Shown here in pieces: positions 8,496 to 16,850 of a stretch of DNA of 64,000 bases (its first letter is position 1; each line of letters starts with the position of its first letter). The stretch comes from [Mycobacterium] nativiensis (GTDB taxonomy: Bacteria; Actinomycetota; Actinomycetes; Mycobacteriales; Mycobacteriaceae). The translations under genes and the position numbers were made by a program. The notes below the pieces were generated by a model. The model was not told where the DNA came from. It did not search any database and saw only the letters and a program-made list of their open reading frames with translations. The stretch lies in the NCBI RefSeq assembly GCF_020172685.1, contig NZ_CP083986.1:1278630-1342629 (forward strand). Reading direction: 5' to 3'.

Positions 8496-10523
8496 ATGAC
8501 TGATTTCACCAGGCGTGCAATTATCGGTCGATTTGCTGCCGTCGGCGTCACCGCCGCGGCCGCGTCCGCTCTGGCATCCGCGTGCGAGGACAAGCACGCC
8601 GAGGGCGGTTCGGTGCAGACCGACAACAAGGTCAAGCCGGCCACCGATGCCACCAAGGCCGCCAACAACAAGGTGCGCGACGCGCTGCCCTTCAACGACC
8701 GCGGCGACTTCGAGGACGCCCAGCGCAATCTCATCGCCAAACCCGACACCCTGACGATCAACGGCTCCGACGGCAGCACCGTCTGGGATCTGGAGAGCTA
8801 CAAGACGTTCATCGGTGATGACGAGCCCGCACCGGACACCGTCAACCCCAGCCTGTGGCGCAACGCGCAGTTGTGCATGAACTACGGCCTGTTCAAGGTC
8901 GTCGACCGGATCTACCAGGTGCGCGGCTACGACCTGTCGAACATCACCTTCATTCAGGGCGACACCGGGTGGATCGTGTTCGACACCTTGATCTCGCCCG
9001 AGACCGCCAAGACCGCACTGGATCTGGCGAACCAGCATCTGGGGGAGAAGCCGATCGTCGCCGTCGTGCACAGTCACTCCCATGTCGATCACTACGGCGG
9101 GGTGCGCGGGATCATCGCGCAAGCCGACGTCGACTCCGGCAAGGTCAAGGTGATCGCGCCGGCGAACTTCGTCGAGGACGTGGTCGACGAGAACGTGATT
9201 GCCGGTAACGCGATGTCGCGCCGAGCGGTCTACATGTATGGCGCGTTGCTGCCCCGGGATGCCCAAGGCGGGGTGAACGCCGGTCTGGGACAGACGGTTT
9301 CGACGGGGACACCGACACTGATCACTCCCACCGACATCATCGGCACGACCGGGACGAAGCTGACCGTCGACGGTGTCGAGATGGTGTTCCAGATGACCCC
9401 GGGCACCGAGGCTCCCACCGAGATGAACACCTTCTTCCCGCAGTTCAAGGCGATGTGGATGGCGGAGAACACCACCAACACCATGCACAATCTGCTCACG
9501 CTGCGCGGCGCTCAAGTGCGCAACCCGCTGATCTGGGCGGCGTTCATCGACGAGACGATGCGGCTGTACGGCCCGCAGACCGAGGTGAAGTTCCAGAGCC
9601 ACCACTGGCCGATGTGGGGCAACGCCAAGATCATCGACTACTTCAAGCGTCAGCGCGATCTGTACAAGTACACCCACGATCAGTCGGTCCGGTTGATGAA
9701 CCACGGCTACATCGGCTCGGAGATCGCCGAAGAGATCGCGCTTCCACCGGAGCTGGACAGCTTCTGGCCGGGCCGCGGTTACTACGGCACCCTGCGGCAC
9801 AACTCCCGGGCCGTGTACCAGCGCTACATGGGCTGGTATGACAGCAACCCGTCCGATCTCAACGACCTCCCGCCGGCCGATGCCGCCACCAAGTACATCG
9901 AGTACATGGGAGGCGAGGGCGCGGTGCTGCGGAAAGCCAAGGGCGACTTCGACTCCGGCAACTATCGCTGGGCCGCGATGGTGCTCAAGCATGTCGTGTT
10001 CGCCAACCCCGACAGCGTCGACGGCAAGAACCTACTGGCCGACTGCTACGAGCAGCTCGGCTACCAGGCCGAGTCCGGACCCTGGCGTTCGGAGTACCTG
10101 CAGGGAGCGGCCGAACTGCGCAACGGAGTTCCGGACATCGCTGCCACCGACACCGCCAGCCCGGACACCATCCGCGCCATGCCCCCCGAGAAGCTGTTCG
10201 ACTATCTCGCGGTGCGGCTCAACGGGCCGAAGGCGGCGGGCAAGAAGATCACGCTCAACATGAAATTCACCGACCTGAATAAGGAATACGGCCTCACGGT
10301 GGAGAACGCGGTGCTGAATTACGCGCCCGAGCCGGTTGCCGGAGCCGACGCCAACCTCACCTTGACCAAGGCCACGCTGGATGACATCGAGCTCAAGAAC
10401 ATCACCCTGGACGAGGCCGTCTCCACGAAGCGAATCACCATCGACGGAAACCGGGGTGCCTTCGACGAGTTCATGGGGCTGCTCGACACGTTCCCGTTCT
10501 GGTTCAACATCGTCACGCCCTGA
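8496..10523 (+). CDS. Alkyl sulfatase (BDS1/SdsA1-type), exported
   Basis: This large metallo-beta-lactamase-fold sulfatase cleaves alkyl sulfates such as dodecyl sulfate, releasing sulfate for growth. The di-zinc motif HSHSHVDHYGG starts near residue 192. An alpha-helical dimerisation region and an SCP2-like C-terminal domain (from about residue 550) follow, as in SdsA1. From ATG 8496 the N-terminus has twin arginines (TRRAIIGRF) and a lipobox LASAC (Cys30), suggesting Tat export as a lipoprotein. GTG 8478 would add six residues. It is an accessory gene with no counterpart at this place in M. tuberculosis. Confidence 0.92.
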   Translation: MTDFTRRAIIGRFAAVGVTAAAASALASACEDKHAEGGSVQTDNKVKPATDATKAANNKVRDALPFNDRGDFEDAQRNLIAKPDTLTINGSDGSTVWDLESYKTFIGDDEPAPDTVNPSLWRNAQLCMNYGLFKVVDRIYQVRGYDLSNITFIQGDTGWIVFDTLISPETAKTALDLANQHLGEKPIVAVVHSHSHVDHYGGVRGIIAQADVDSGKVKVIAPANFVEDVVDENVIAGNAMSRRAVYMYGALLPRDAQGGVNAGLGQTVSTGTPTLITPTDIIGTTGTKLTVDGVEMVFQMTPGTEAPTEMNTFFPQFKAMWMAENTTNTMHNLLTLRGAQVRNPLIWAAFIDETMRLYGPQTEVKFQSHHWPMWGNAKIIDYFKRQRDLYKYTHDQSVRLMNHGYIGSEIAEEIALPPELDSFWPGRGYYGTLRHNSRAVYQRYMGWYDSNPSDLNDLPPADAATKYIEYMGGEGAVLRKAKGDFDSGNYRWAAMVLKHVVFANPDSVDGKNLLADCYEQLGYQAESGPWRSEYLQGAAELRNGVPDIAATDTASPDTIRAMPPEKLFDYLAVRLNGPKAAGKKITLNMKFTDLNKEYGLTVENAVLNYAPEPVAGADANLTLTKATLDDIELKNITLDEAVSTKRITIDGNRGAFDEFMGLLDTFPFWFNIVTP

Positions 10524-10565
10524 CCGGCGGGCGTTGTCGGTTGCGCCGCTTGGCGAGTGGGAACC

Positions 10566-11918
10566 CTACGACGCGACACCCCGCTGGGGCGTCGTGAGAT
10601 TCCCGCTCGGCGGCTTGGGGGCGGAACCGAGACGGAGAACGACGGCAGCCGAGGCCAGCGACAATGCCCCGACCACCCACAGCCCGGCCTTGTTACTGCC
10701 GGTCAGATCGGCCAGCCATCCGGTGACGTAGGGGCCGCCGAAACCGCTGATGTTGCCCAGCGAGTTGATCAACGCGATGCCGCCGGCTGCCGCCGTTCCG
10801 GTGAGGAACGTCGACGGCAGCGCCCAGAAGACCGGCATCGCGCACATGATCGAGCACGTCGTCACGGTGATCGCGACCATCGCCAGGTACGGGTTGGACA
10901 TGTAGAGCGCAGCGGGAATGCTCACACCCCCGACGATCGCGGGGATCGCCACATGCCAGACCCGTTCTCCGGTCCGGTCTGCGTGGCGGGCCCACGGCAC
11001 CATCACGGCGGCCGCGACGGCCCAGGGAACAGCGATCACGACGCCGCGTCCGATGATGCTCAGCTGACTGCCGTACTGCTGGGTGAACCCGGCGACGACA
11101 GTCGGCAGGAAGAACCCGACGGCGTACAGCCCGTAGACGATCCCGAAGTAGACGAACGCCAGTGCCAGCATTCTGGGATGGCTCAGGGCCTTCCGCAGCG
11201 GCCAATGCTGACCCGTCTCGGCCGCCGCCCGCTCTTGGGCCAGCGTCGCTTCCAGCCACTGCCGCTCGTCGGCGTCGAGCCAGCGTGCCTGCGCCGGACG
11301 GTCGGTCAGGTAGAACCAGCACGCGAACGCGAGCGCAATCGCGGGCAGCCCCTCGACCAGGAACATGACGCGCCACCCGGCCAGCCCGAAAACTCCCTGA
11401 CCCCAGTCGATCACGAGTGAGGACAAGGTGGAGCCGATCGCTGTCGACACCGGCACCGCGACCATGAAAAGCGAGATCGCCCGGGATCGCTGCTTCTGCG
11501 GGAACCAGAACGTCAGAAACAGGATGATGCCCGGGAAGAATCCGGCTTCGGCCACCCCCAGCAGAAACCGCAGGGCGACGAGCGTAGCAGCGTTGGGCAC
11601 GAAAGCGATTGCGGTGCTGACGATTCCCCAGGTCAGCATGATGCGGGCAAGCCAACGCCGGCCGCCGAACCTATGCAGTGCGATATTGCTGGGTATTTCC
11701 AGCAACAGGTAGCCGAAGAAGAAGATCCCCGAGGCGAACCCGAACATGGTCGCGCCCATGCCGAGTTCGTCGTTCATGCCGTTGGGCCCGGCGAAGCCGA
11801 TGTTGACGCGGTCCAGGTAGTTGACGAAGTAGAGCAGCCCCAGGAACGGGATGAGACGACGAGAGACTTTCGCCAGCGTCGTCCGGCCCAGCTCAGCCCC
11901 GGCGGGGTCAGGCTTCAT
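10566..11918 (-). CDS. MFS transporter, anion:cation symporter (ACS) family
   Basis: This 450-residue, 12-helix major facilitator is of the ACS group, whose members carry tartrate, phthalate, hydroxyphenylacetate or similar organic anions by proton symport. The family pattern YFVNYLDRVNIGFA is in helix 1, and RFLLGVAEAGFFPGIILFLTFWFP is around helices 4-5. It sits alone between the sulfatase (convergent) and fumC (same strand, 15 nt apart). The substrate is unknown; proximity to fumC suggests a dicarboxylate-type anion but does not prove it. A hairpin at 10568-10595 falls in the last codons. Confidence 0.88.
   Translation of the reverse strand: MKPDPAGAELGRTTLAKVSRRLIPFLGLLYFVNYLDRVNIGFAGPNGMNDELGMGATMFGFASGIFFFGYLLLEIPSNIALHRFGGRRWLARIMLTWGIVSTAIAFVPNAATLVALRFLLGVAEAGFFPGIILFLTFWFPQKQRSRAISLFMVAVPVSTAIGSTLSSLVIDWGQGVFGLAGWRVMFLVEGLPAIALAFACWFYLTDRPAQARWLDADERQWLEATLAQERAAAETGQHWPLRKALSHPRMLALAFVYFGIVYGLYAVGFFLPTVVAGFTQQYGSQLSIIGRGVVIAVPWAVAAAVMVPWARHADRTGERVWHVAIPAIVGGVSIPAALYMSNPYLAMVAITVTTCSIMCAMPVFWALPSTFLTGTAAAGGIALINSLGNISGFGGPYVTGWLADLTGSNKAGLWVVGALSLASAAVVLRLGSAPKPPSGNLTTPQRGVAS
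10568..10595. terminator. Hairpin at the end of the MFS gene
   Basis: ACGACG (10568-10573) and CGTCGT (10590-10595) flank an inner CCCC-GCT-GGGG stem-loop. The structure covers the last codons of the transporter gene, convergent with the sulfatase, and may terminate transcription. Confidence 0.35.
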
Positions 11919-11933
11919 CCGCGGCCCGGTGGG

Positions 11934-13328
11934 TCAGTCCTTCACCTTGGCCATCGCCAGCACGTCGAGGCGCTTGTCCAGCTCGGCCTCCGACAGCTTG
12001 TCGCCGATCAGGCCGCGGTCGATCACGGTCTGGCGGATGGTCTTGCGCTCCTTGAGTGCCTGCTTGGCCACCGCGGCGGCCTCCTCGTAGCCGATCGCGG
12101 AGTTCAGCGGCGTCACGATCGACGGGCTGGACTCGGCCAGCTCCCGCAGGTGCTCCTCATTGGAGACCAGCCCGACGATGCAGCGCTCGGCGAACAGCCG
12201 CGAGACGTTGGCCAGCAGCGTGAACGACTCCAGCATGTTGCGGGCCATCATCGGGATGTAGACGTTGAGCTCGAAGGCGCCGTTGCCGCCGCCCCAGGCG
12301 ATCGCCGCGTCGTTGCCGATCACCTGCGCCGCCACCTGGGTGACCGCTTCGGGCAGAACGGGGTTCACCTTGCCCGGCATGATCGAGCTGCCCGGCTGCA
12401 GGTCCGGCAGCTGAATCTCGGCCAGGCCGGTCAGCGGACCCGACCCCATCCAGCGGATGTCGTTGGCGATCTTGGTCAGCGACACCGCGATGGTGCGCAG
12501 CGCACCGGATGCCTCGACCAGGCCGTCGCGCGCCGCCTGGGCCTCGAACGAGTTCGCCGCGGTACGCAGCTCGGTGATCCCGGTCTCGGCGACCAGCACC
12601 TGCACCACCTTGGCGCCGAAGCCGTCCGGGGCGTTCAGGCCGGTGCCGACGGCGGTGCCGCCGATCGCCAGCTCACCGAGGCGGGGCAGCGTGGCCTGCA
12701 CCCGCTCGATGCCCGCGGCGATCTGGCGGGCGTAGCCGGAGAACTCCTGGCCCAGGGTCACCGGGACGGCGTCCATCAGGTGGGTGCGGCCCGACTTCAC
12801 CACGGTGCGCCACTGGGTGGCCTTGGCGGCCAGCGCGTCGTGCAGCACCTGCAGCGCCGGAATCAGGTGGCGCACCGCGGCCTCGGTGGCCGCGATGTGG
12901 GTGGCGGTCGGGAAGGTGTCGTTGGACGACTGCGACATGTTCACGTCGTCGTTGGGGTGCACCGTGACACCGTTGGCGGCCGCGATCGAGGCGATCACCT
13001 CGTTGGTGTTCATGTTCGAGCTGGTGCCCGAGCCGGTCTGGAACACATCGATGGGGAACTGGTCGTCGTGCTTGCCGTCGGCGATCTCAGCGGCGGCGGC
13101 CTTGATGGCGGCGGCCTTCTCCGGGGCCAGCAGGCCCAGGTCGGCGTTCACCTGCGCGCACGCGCTCTTGAGCAGGCCCAGCGCCCGGATCTGGGTGCGC
13201 TCCAGGCCGCGTCCGGAGATGGGGAAGTTCTCCACCGCACGCTGGGTCTGGGCGCGCCACAACGCGTTCACCGGCACCCGGACCTCGCCCATGGTGTCGT
13301 GTTCGATGCGGTATTCGATCTCGCTCAT
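11934..13328 (-). CDS. fumC: Class II fumarate hydratase
   Basis: FumC hydrates fumarate to L-malate in the TCA cycle without an iron-sulfur centre. The 464-residue protein has the superfamily signature [11 protein letters not shown] (near residues 312-322), the substrate-binding GSGTSSNMN and SSNDTFPTA. Start ATG 13328 gives the usual N-terminus. It lies 36 nt downstream of glpX on the same strand, and the two are likely co-transcribed (glpX then fumC), as in M. tuberculosis (Rv1099c-Rv1098c). Confidence 0.97.
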   Translation of the reverse strand: MSEIEYRIEHDTMGEVRVPVNALWRAQTQRAVENFPISGRGLERTQIRALGLLKSACAQVNADLGLLAPEKAAAIKAAAAEIADGKHDDQFPIDVFQTGSGTSSNMNTNEVIASIAAANGVTVHPNDDVNMSQSSNDTFPTATHIAATEAAVRHLIPALQVLHDALAAKATQWRTVVKSGRTHLMDAVPVTLGQEFSGYARQIAAGIERVQATLPRLGELAIGGTAVGTGLNAPDGFGAKVVQVLVAETGITELRTAANSFEAQAARDGLVEASGALRTIAVSLTKIANDIRWMGSGPLTGLAEIQLPDLQPGSSIMPGKVNPVLPEAVTQVAAQVIGNDAAIAWGGGNGAFELNVYIPMMARNMLESFTLLANVSRLFAERCIVGLVSNEEHLRELAESSPSIVTPLNSAIGYEEAAAVAKQALKERKTIRQTVIDRGLIGDKLSEAELDKRLDVLAMAKVKD

Positions 13329-13364
13329 AGCTATGCAGTCCTCGCTGGTGCTGATTCAGACAAT

Positions 13365-14405
13365 TCAGGGCAGGGGGTAGGCGGCGTGTGCGTCGCCGGT
13401 GAAGTCGACGGCCGAGTACTCGTTGAGCTTGGACAGCCGGTGATATGCCTCGATCATCCGGACGGTGCCGGACTTGGAGCGCATCACGATCGACTGGGTG
13501 GTGCAGCCACCCGGGAAGTAGCGCACCCCCTTGAGCAGGTCGCCGTCGGTGACGCCGGTGGCGCAGAAGAACACGTTCTCGCCGGAGACCAGGTGTTCGG
13601 TGGTCAGCACCTCGTCCAGGTCGTAGCCGGCGTCCAGGGCCCGCTGCCGCTCGGCGTCGTCGGTGGGCGCCAGCTGGGCCTGAATCGCGCCGCCCATGCA
13701 GCGGATCGCGGCGGCGGCGATGATGCCCTCGGGGGTGCCGCCGATGCCGGCCAGCATGTCGGTGCCCGAGTCGGGCCGGCACGCTGAGATGGCGCCGGCC
13801 ACGTCGCCGTCGGAGATCAGCCGGATGCGGGCTCCGGTGGCTCGCGCGTCGGCGATCAGCTGGGCGTGCCGCGGCCGGTCCAGGATGCACACCGTCATGT
13901 CCCGGGTGGACATGCCCTTGACCTTGGCGACCGAGCTGATGTTGTCGGCGATCGGCTTGGTGATGTCCAGCACGTCGGCGGCTTCGGGACCGACGGCGAT
14001 CTTGTTCATGTAGAACACCGCCGACGGGTCGAACATCGCGCCGCGCTCGGCCACCGCCAGCACCGAGATGGCGTTGGGCATGCCCTTGCTCATCAGGGTG
14101 GTGCCGTCGATCGGGTCGACGGCGAAGTCGCAGTCCGGGCCGTCGCCGTTGCCGACTTCTTCGCCGTTGTAGAGCATCGGCGCGTGGTCCTTCTCACCCT
14201 CGCCGATGACCACCACGCCGCGCATCGACACGGAGTTGACCAGTTCACGCATCGCGTCGACGGCCGCGCCGTCGCCGCCCTCCTTGTCGCCGCGGCCGAC
14301 CCAGCGGCCGGCGGCCATGGCCCCGGCCTCGGTTACCCGCACCAGCTCCAAGGCGAGGTTGCGGTCCGGAGCTTCGCGTCGAGGTGGTCCCGTCATGCCA
14401 GTCAC
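13365..14405 (-). CDS. glpX: Fructose-1,6-bisphosphatase class II
   Basis: GlpX hydrolyses fructose-1,6-bisphosphate to fructose-6-phosphate, the key gluconeogenic step when mycobacteria grow on fatty acids or propionate. The 346-residue sequence shows the metal/phosphate-binding loop [12 protein letters not shown] and [13 protein letters not shown], and follows Rv1099c closely after its variable N-terminus. Start is GTG 14405 or ATG 14396. It is upstream of fumC on the same strand and divergent from the DUF4245 gene 55 nt away. Confidence 0.97.
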   Translation of the reverse strand: MTGMTGPPRREAPDRNLALELVRVTEAGAMAAGRWVGRGDKEGGDGAAVDAMRELVNSVSMRGVVVIGEGEKDHAPMLYNGEEVGNGDGPDCDFAVDPIDGTTLMSKGMPNAISVLAVAERGAMFDPSAVFYMNKIAVGPEAADVLDITKPIADNISSVAKVKGMSTRDMTVCILDRPRHAQLIADARATGARIRLISDGDVAGAISACRPDSGTDMLAGIGGTPEGIIAAAAIRCMGGAIQAQLAPTDDAERQRALDAGYDLDEVLTTEHLVSGENVFFCATGVTDGDLLKGVRYFPGGCTTQSIVMRSKSGTVRMIEAYHRLSKLNEYSAVDFTGDAHAAYPLP

Positions 14406-14460
14406 GGTTGCTCATTGTCCCAGAACCGGATCAGCATGACTGAGCTGGGATACTGGCAGC

Positions 14461-15102
14461 GTGACCTCCGAGCCCCAGCCGCCGACCCTCCCTGCCCCGA
14501 GGCCCGCCAAACCACGTCTGCTGCAGGACGGCCGTGACATGTTCTGGTCGATAGCACCGCTGGTCCTGGCCTGCATCGTGCTGGCCGGTCTGGCCGGGAC
14601 GTGCTCGTTCAACCCCGGCGGGAATCCGACCGGGCCGGTGCCGTCCTACGACGCCGTCGCCGCACTGAACGCCGATGCGCAGACTTTCGGGTTCCCGGTC
14701 CGGCTGCCGCACCTGCCGGAGGGCTGGCAACCCAACTCCGGGGGCCGCGGCAGCATCACCGACGGGCACAGCGACTCCTCCGGCCAGCGGTTGCGTGCGG
14801 TCACCTCGCGGGTCGGCTACATCAGCCCGACCGGGATGTACATCAGCCTGACCCAGAGCAACGCCGACGAGGTCCCGCTGGTCGCGTCCCTCAGTCCCGC
14901 ACTGCACCCGACCGGTACTGAGGACGTCGACGGCGCCACCTGGGTGGTCTATGAGGGTGACGGTCAGCCGGTGTGGACCACCCGGTTGACCTCCAAAGCC
15001 GGGCCGGTCCAGCTGGCGATCACCGGTGCGGGCAGCGTCGATGAGTTCCGCACGCTGGCCGCGGCCACGCAGTCGCAGGCGCCGCTGCCACCCAAACAGT
15101 AG
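14461..15102 (+). CDS. DUF4245 membrane-anchored protein
   Basis: This 213-residue protein is of the actinobacterial DUF4245 family, orthologous in position to Rv1100. It has one membrane anchor (about residues 28-48, SIAPLVLACIVLAGLAGTCS) after a short Pro-rich cytosolic tail, with the remainder outside the membrane. The GTG 14461 start follows a TACTGG hexamer by 4 nt, compatible with a leaderless message. The function is unknown. It is conserved next to glpX but divergent from it. Confidence 0.85.
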   Translation: MTSEPQPPTLPAPRPAKPRLLQDGRDMFWSIAPLVLACIVLAGLAGTCSFNPGGNPTGPVPSYDAVAALNADAQTFGFPVRLPHLPEGWQPNSGGRGSITDGHSDSSGQRLRAVTSRVGYISPTGMYISLTQSNADEVPLVASLSPALHPTGTEDVDGATWVVYEGDGQPVWTTRLTSKAGPVQLAITGAGSVDEFRTLAAATQSQAPLPPKQ

Positions 15103-15169
15103 GGAGCCCCACGTACCGCAGGGGTGAGGGGCCCGGGTCACCCGGCCCGCAAGCGGGTGGTCGAGTTCC

Positions 15170-16321
15170 TCACCGAGCGGTTGATGGCTGGCTGATCGGC
15201 CGCCGCGACTTGCGGGACCGCCACTTTCGGTCGGGCTTCGGCTCCTCGTCGTGGCTCTCCATCTCGACGCCGTGGTACACCGCCAGGTAGACCTCGATGG
15301 TGGTGACGATGATGATCATCAGCACCGGGCCGATCACGATGCCCCAGAAGTTGAACATGCTGATCCCGGCGAAGACGGCCAGCAACATCAGGGCCGAATT
15401 CAGCCGGGCGTCGCGCGGCACCAGGACCGGCCGCAGGAAGTTGTCGATGTTGGTCACGACGATCAGGTGGAAGGCCACCACGAACACCCCGCCGGCGACG
15501 TTGCCGAACAGGGCCATGCCGATGCCGAACGGGATGGTCACGATGCCCGCGCCGAGCGGGATGATCGACAAGGCGGTCAGCAGGATCGCGAAGACGAAGA
15601 ATGCCTGGTGGAACCCCGCGATGTAGATCGAGGCCGCCGCGCTCAGCCCCTGGAAGAACGCGATGACGAACTGTCCGCCGACGGTGCCGCGCACCATCGA
15701 GCCCATCTTGGCCAGATACAGATCGGTGACTTCGGCGCCGAGCGGGTTGAGCTGGCGGATCAGGGTGTGCAGTTCGTCGCGGTGGGTCAGCAGCGCGAGG
15801 AACACGTACAAGAAGATGATCGCCGAGGTGACCGCGCCGACGACGCCCCCGACGGCGCCCTGCAGCACGTGTAGCAGCAGCTCACCGCCTTTCTGGGCCA
15901 CATTCACCATCGCCTCGCGCAGCGTGTCCATGGTCAGTTCGAAGTGCGCGAACGGAATCCGCGCCAGCAGGCCGTTGACGAACTTCAGCGCCTTGTCGCC
16001 CAGTGCGTTGGGGTCGGTGGCCTGCACCCATTCGGCCACATCGCCGGCGGTTCGGGTGATCTGCGCGACGGCCAGAAACACCGACGCCCCGACGGGCACG
16101 ATGACGGCGATCAGCGCGGCCAGCAGCGTGCCGGTGGCCGCCAGCCCGGTGGGCATCCGCCGATCCAGGGCGCGGAACAGTGGGGTGAACAGATAGGCGC
16201 CCACCGCGGCCACCACGATCAGCACGAAATAGCCGCGCAGGAAGTAGGCCCCGAACACCAGCGCGATGACGGTGAAGACGGCCAGGGCCCGTCGTTGCGT
16301 GAGCGTGAAGTCGCGATTCAT
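15170..16321 (-). CDS. AI-2E family transporter
   Basis: This 383-residue polytopic membrane protein is of the AI-2E/PerM family (Rv1101c orthologue). About eight hydrophobic segments are visible, with an amphipathic central region (residues 55-150) and a charged C-terminal tail. The family includes TqsA-like exporters and Na+/H+ antiporter-like proteins, so the name does not prove autoinducer transport. It is convergent with the DUF4245 gene. The 67-nt gap between them contains overlapping GC dyads (CCGGGTCACCCGG) that may terminate both. Confidence 0.85.
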   Translation of the reverse strand: MNRDFTLTQRRALAVFTVIALVFGAYFLRGYFVLIVVAAVGAYLFTPLFRALDRRMPTGLAATGTLLAALIAVIVPVGASVFLAVAQITRTAGDVAEWVQATDPNALGDKALKFVNGLLARIPFAHFELTMDTLREAMVNVAQKGGELLLHVLQGAVGGVVGAVTSAIIFLYVFLALLTHRDELHTLIRQLNPLGAEVTDLYLAKMGSMVRGTVGGQFVIAFFQGLSAAASIYIAGFHQAFFVFAILLTALSIIPLGAGIVTIPFGIGMALFGNVAGGVFVVAFHLIVVTNIDNFLRPVLVPRDARLNSALMLLAVFAGISMFNFWGIVIGPVLMIIIVTTIEVYLAVYHGVEMESHDEEPKPDRKWRSRKSRRPISQPSTAR

Positions 16322-16383
16322 ATCCGCACTAGCTAAGCACGCCTGGACCGGCGCACCCTGTTAAAAGAGGGAAGGTGATTGCG

Positions 16384-16662
16384 ATGTATGACCGGGATTT
16401 GACCACCAGATGGCGAGCCGAGATCGAATTTGACGAGGACGAAACCCACACGCACGCGACGTTGCGGATGGAACTCGGCGATGGGCAGGCCATGACCACG
16501 CGCGGTGACGCCTACCGTCACCCCAGCGACGGCAGCCAGCCGATGGTAGGCGAGGAGATCGCTGCGGCGCGGGCGTTGATCGCGCTCGGTACCGCGTTGC
16601 TGGGGACGGCGTCGGCGCAGATCGAGCAGGCCACTCATCATCCGGTGCACTTGTATCGGTGA
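16384..16662 (+). CDS. DUF1876 (dsRBD-fold) protein
   Basis: This 92-residue protein matches DUF1876, a small actinobacterial family with a predicted double-stranded-RNA-binding-like fold; actual RNA binding is not established. Typical features are the acidic EIEFDEDETHTHATLRM strand pair and the helix EIAAARALIALGTALL. ATG 16384 is preferred over GTG 16375 because AGAGGGAAGG lies at a proper ribosome-binding distance. It is monocistronic, just before the accessory island. Confidence 0.85.
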   Translation: MYDRDLTTRWRAEIEFDEDETHTHATLRMELGDGQAMTTRGDAYRHPSDGSQPMVGEEIAAARALIALGTALLGTASAQIEQATHHPVHLYR

Positions 16663-16700
16663 CCGGGTGAAGGTTTTGATCTTGCAGAAGACTCGCTGGT

Positions 16701-16850
16701 AGCGGCGGAAAAGCCTATTCTTTGCCGATCGGATAGGTTCGCTGATCGGCGGCGTCGGAATGACGGTAGCGATTTGTCAGGCGTGCGGCACCGAACCACT
16801 GGAGAATGCGCGGTTCTGCCACTCCTGTGGCTCGCCGATCACTGCGGCGA
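16701..16850 (+). repeat. Duplicated 5' module, copy A
   Basis: The leader before the large cyclase gene (including TATTCT at 16716-16721) and its zinc-ribbon codons resemble bases 19984-20132. Both copies share AAGC-(C/A)TATTCTT, GATCGGC-GCGTCGG just before the ATG, and TTCTGCCACTCCTG in the coding part. This indicates a tandem duplication that carried the promoter with it. Confidence 0.7.

Noticed and set aside
13568..13579. AGAACACGTTCT, a KstR-like palindrome
   Set aside because: It lies inside glpX, encodes conserved protein residues (GENVFFCA), and lacks the outer T/A bases. It shows that the core can arise by chance in coding DNA.
11673..13787. A 704-codon open frame on the plus strand opposite fumC and glpX
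   Set aside because: Typical antisense shadow of GC-rich coding DNA. Both fumC and glpX are full-length and conserved on the other strand.
15103..15169. Candidate terminator between the DUF4245 and AI-2E genes
   Set aside because: The dyads CCGGGTCACCCGG and CCCGCAAGCGGG overlap and have very small loops, so no single stable hairpin could be chosen.
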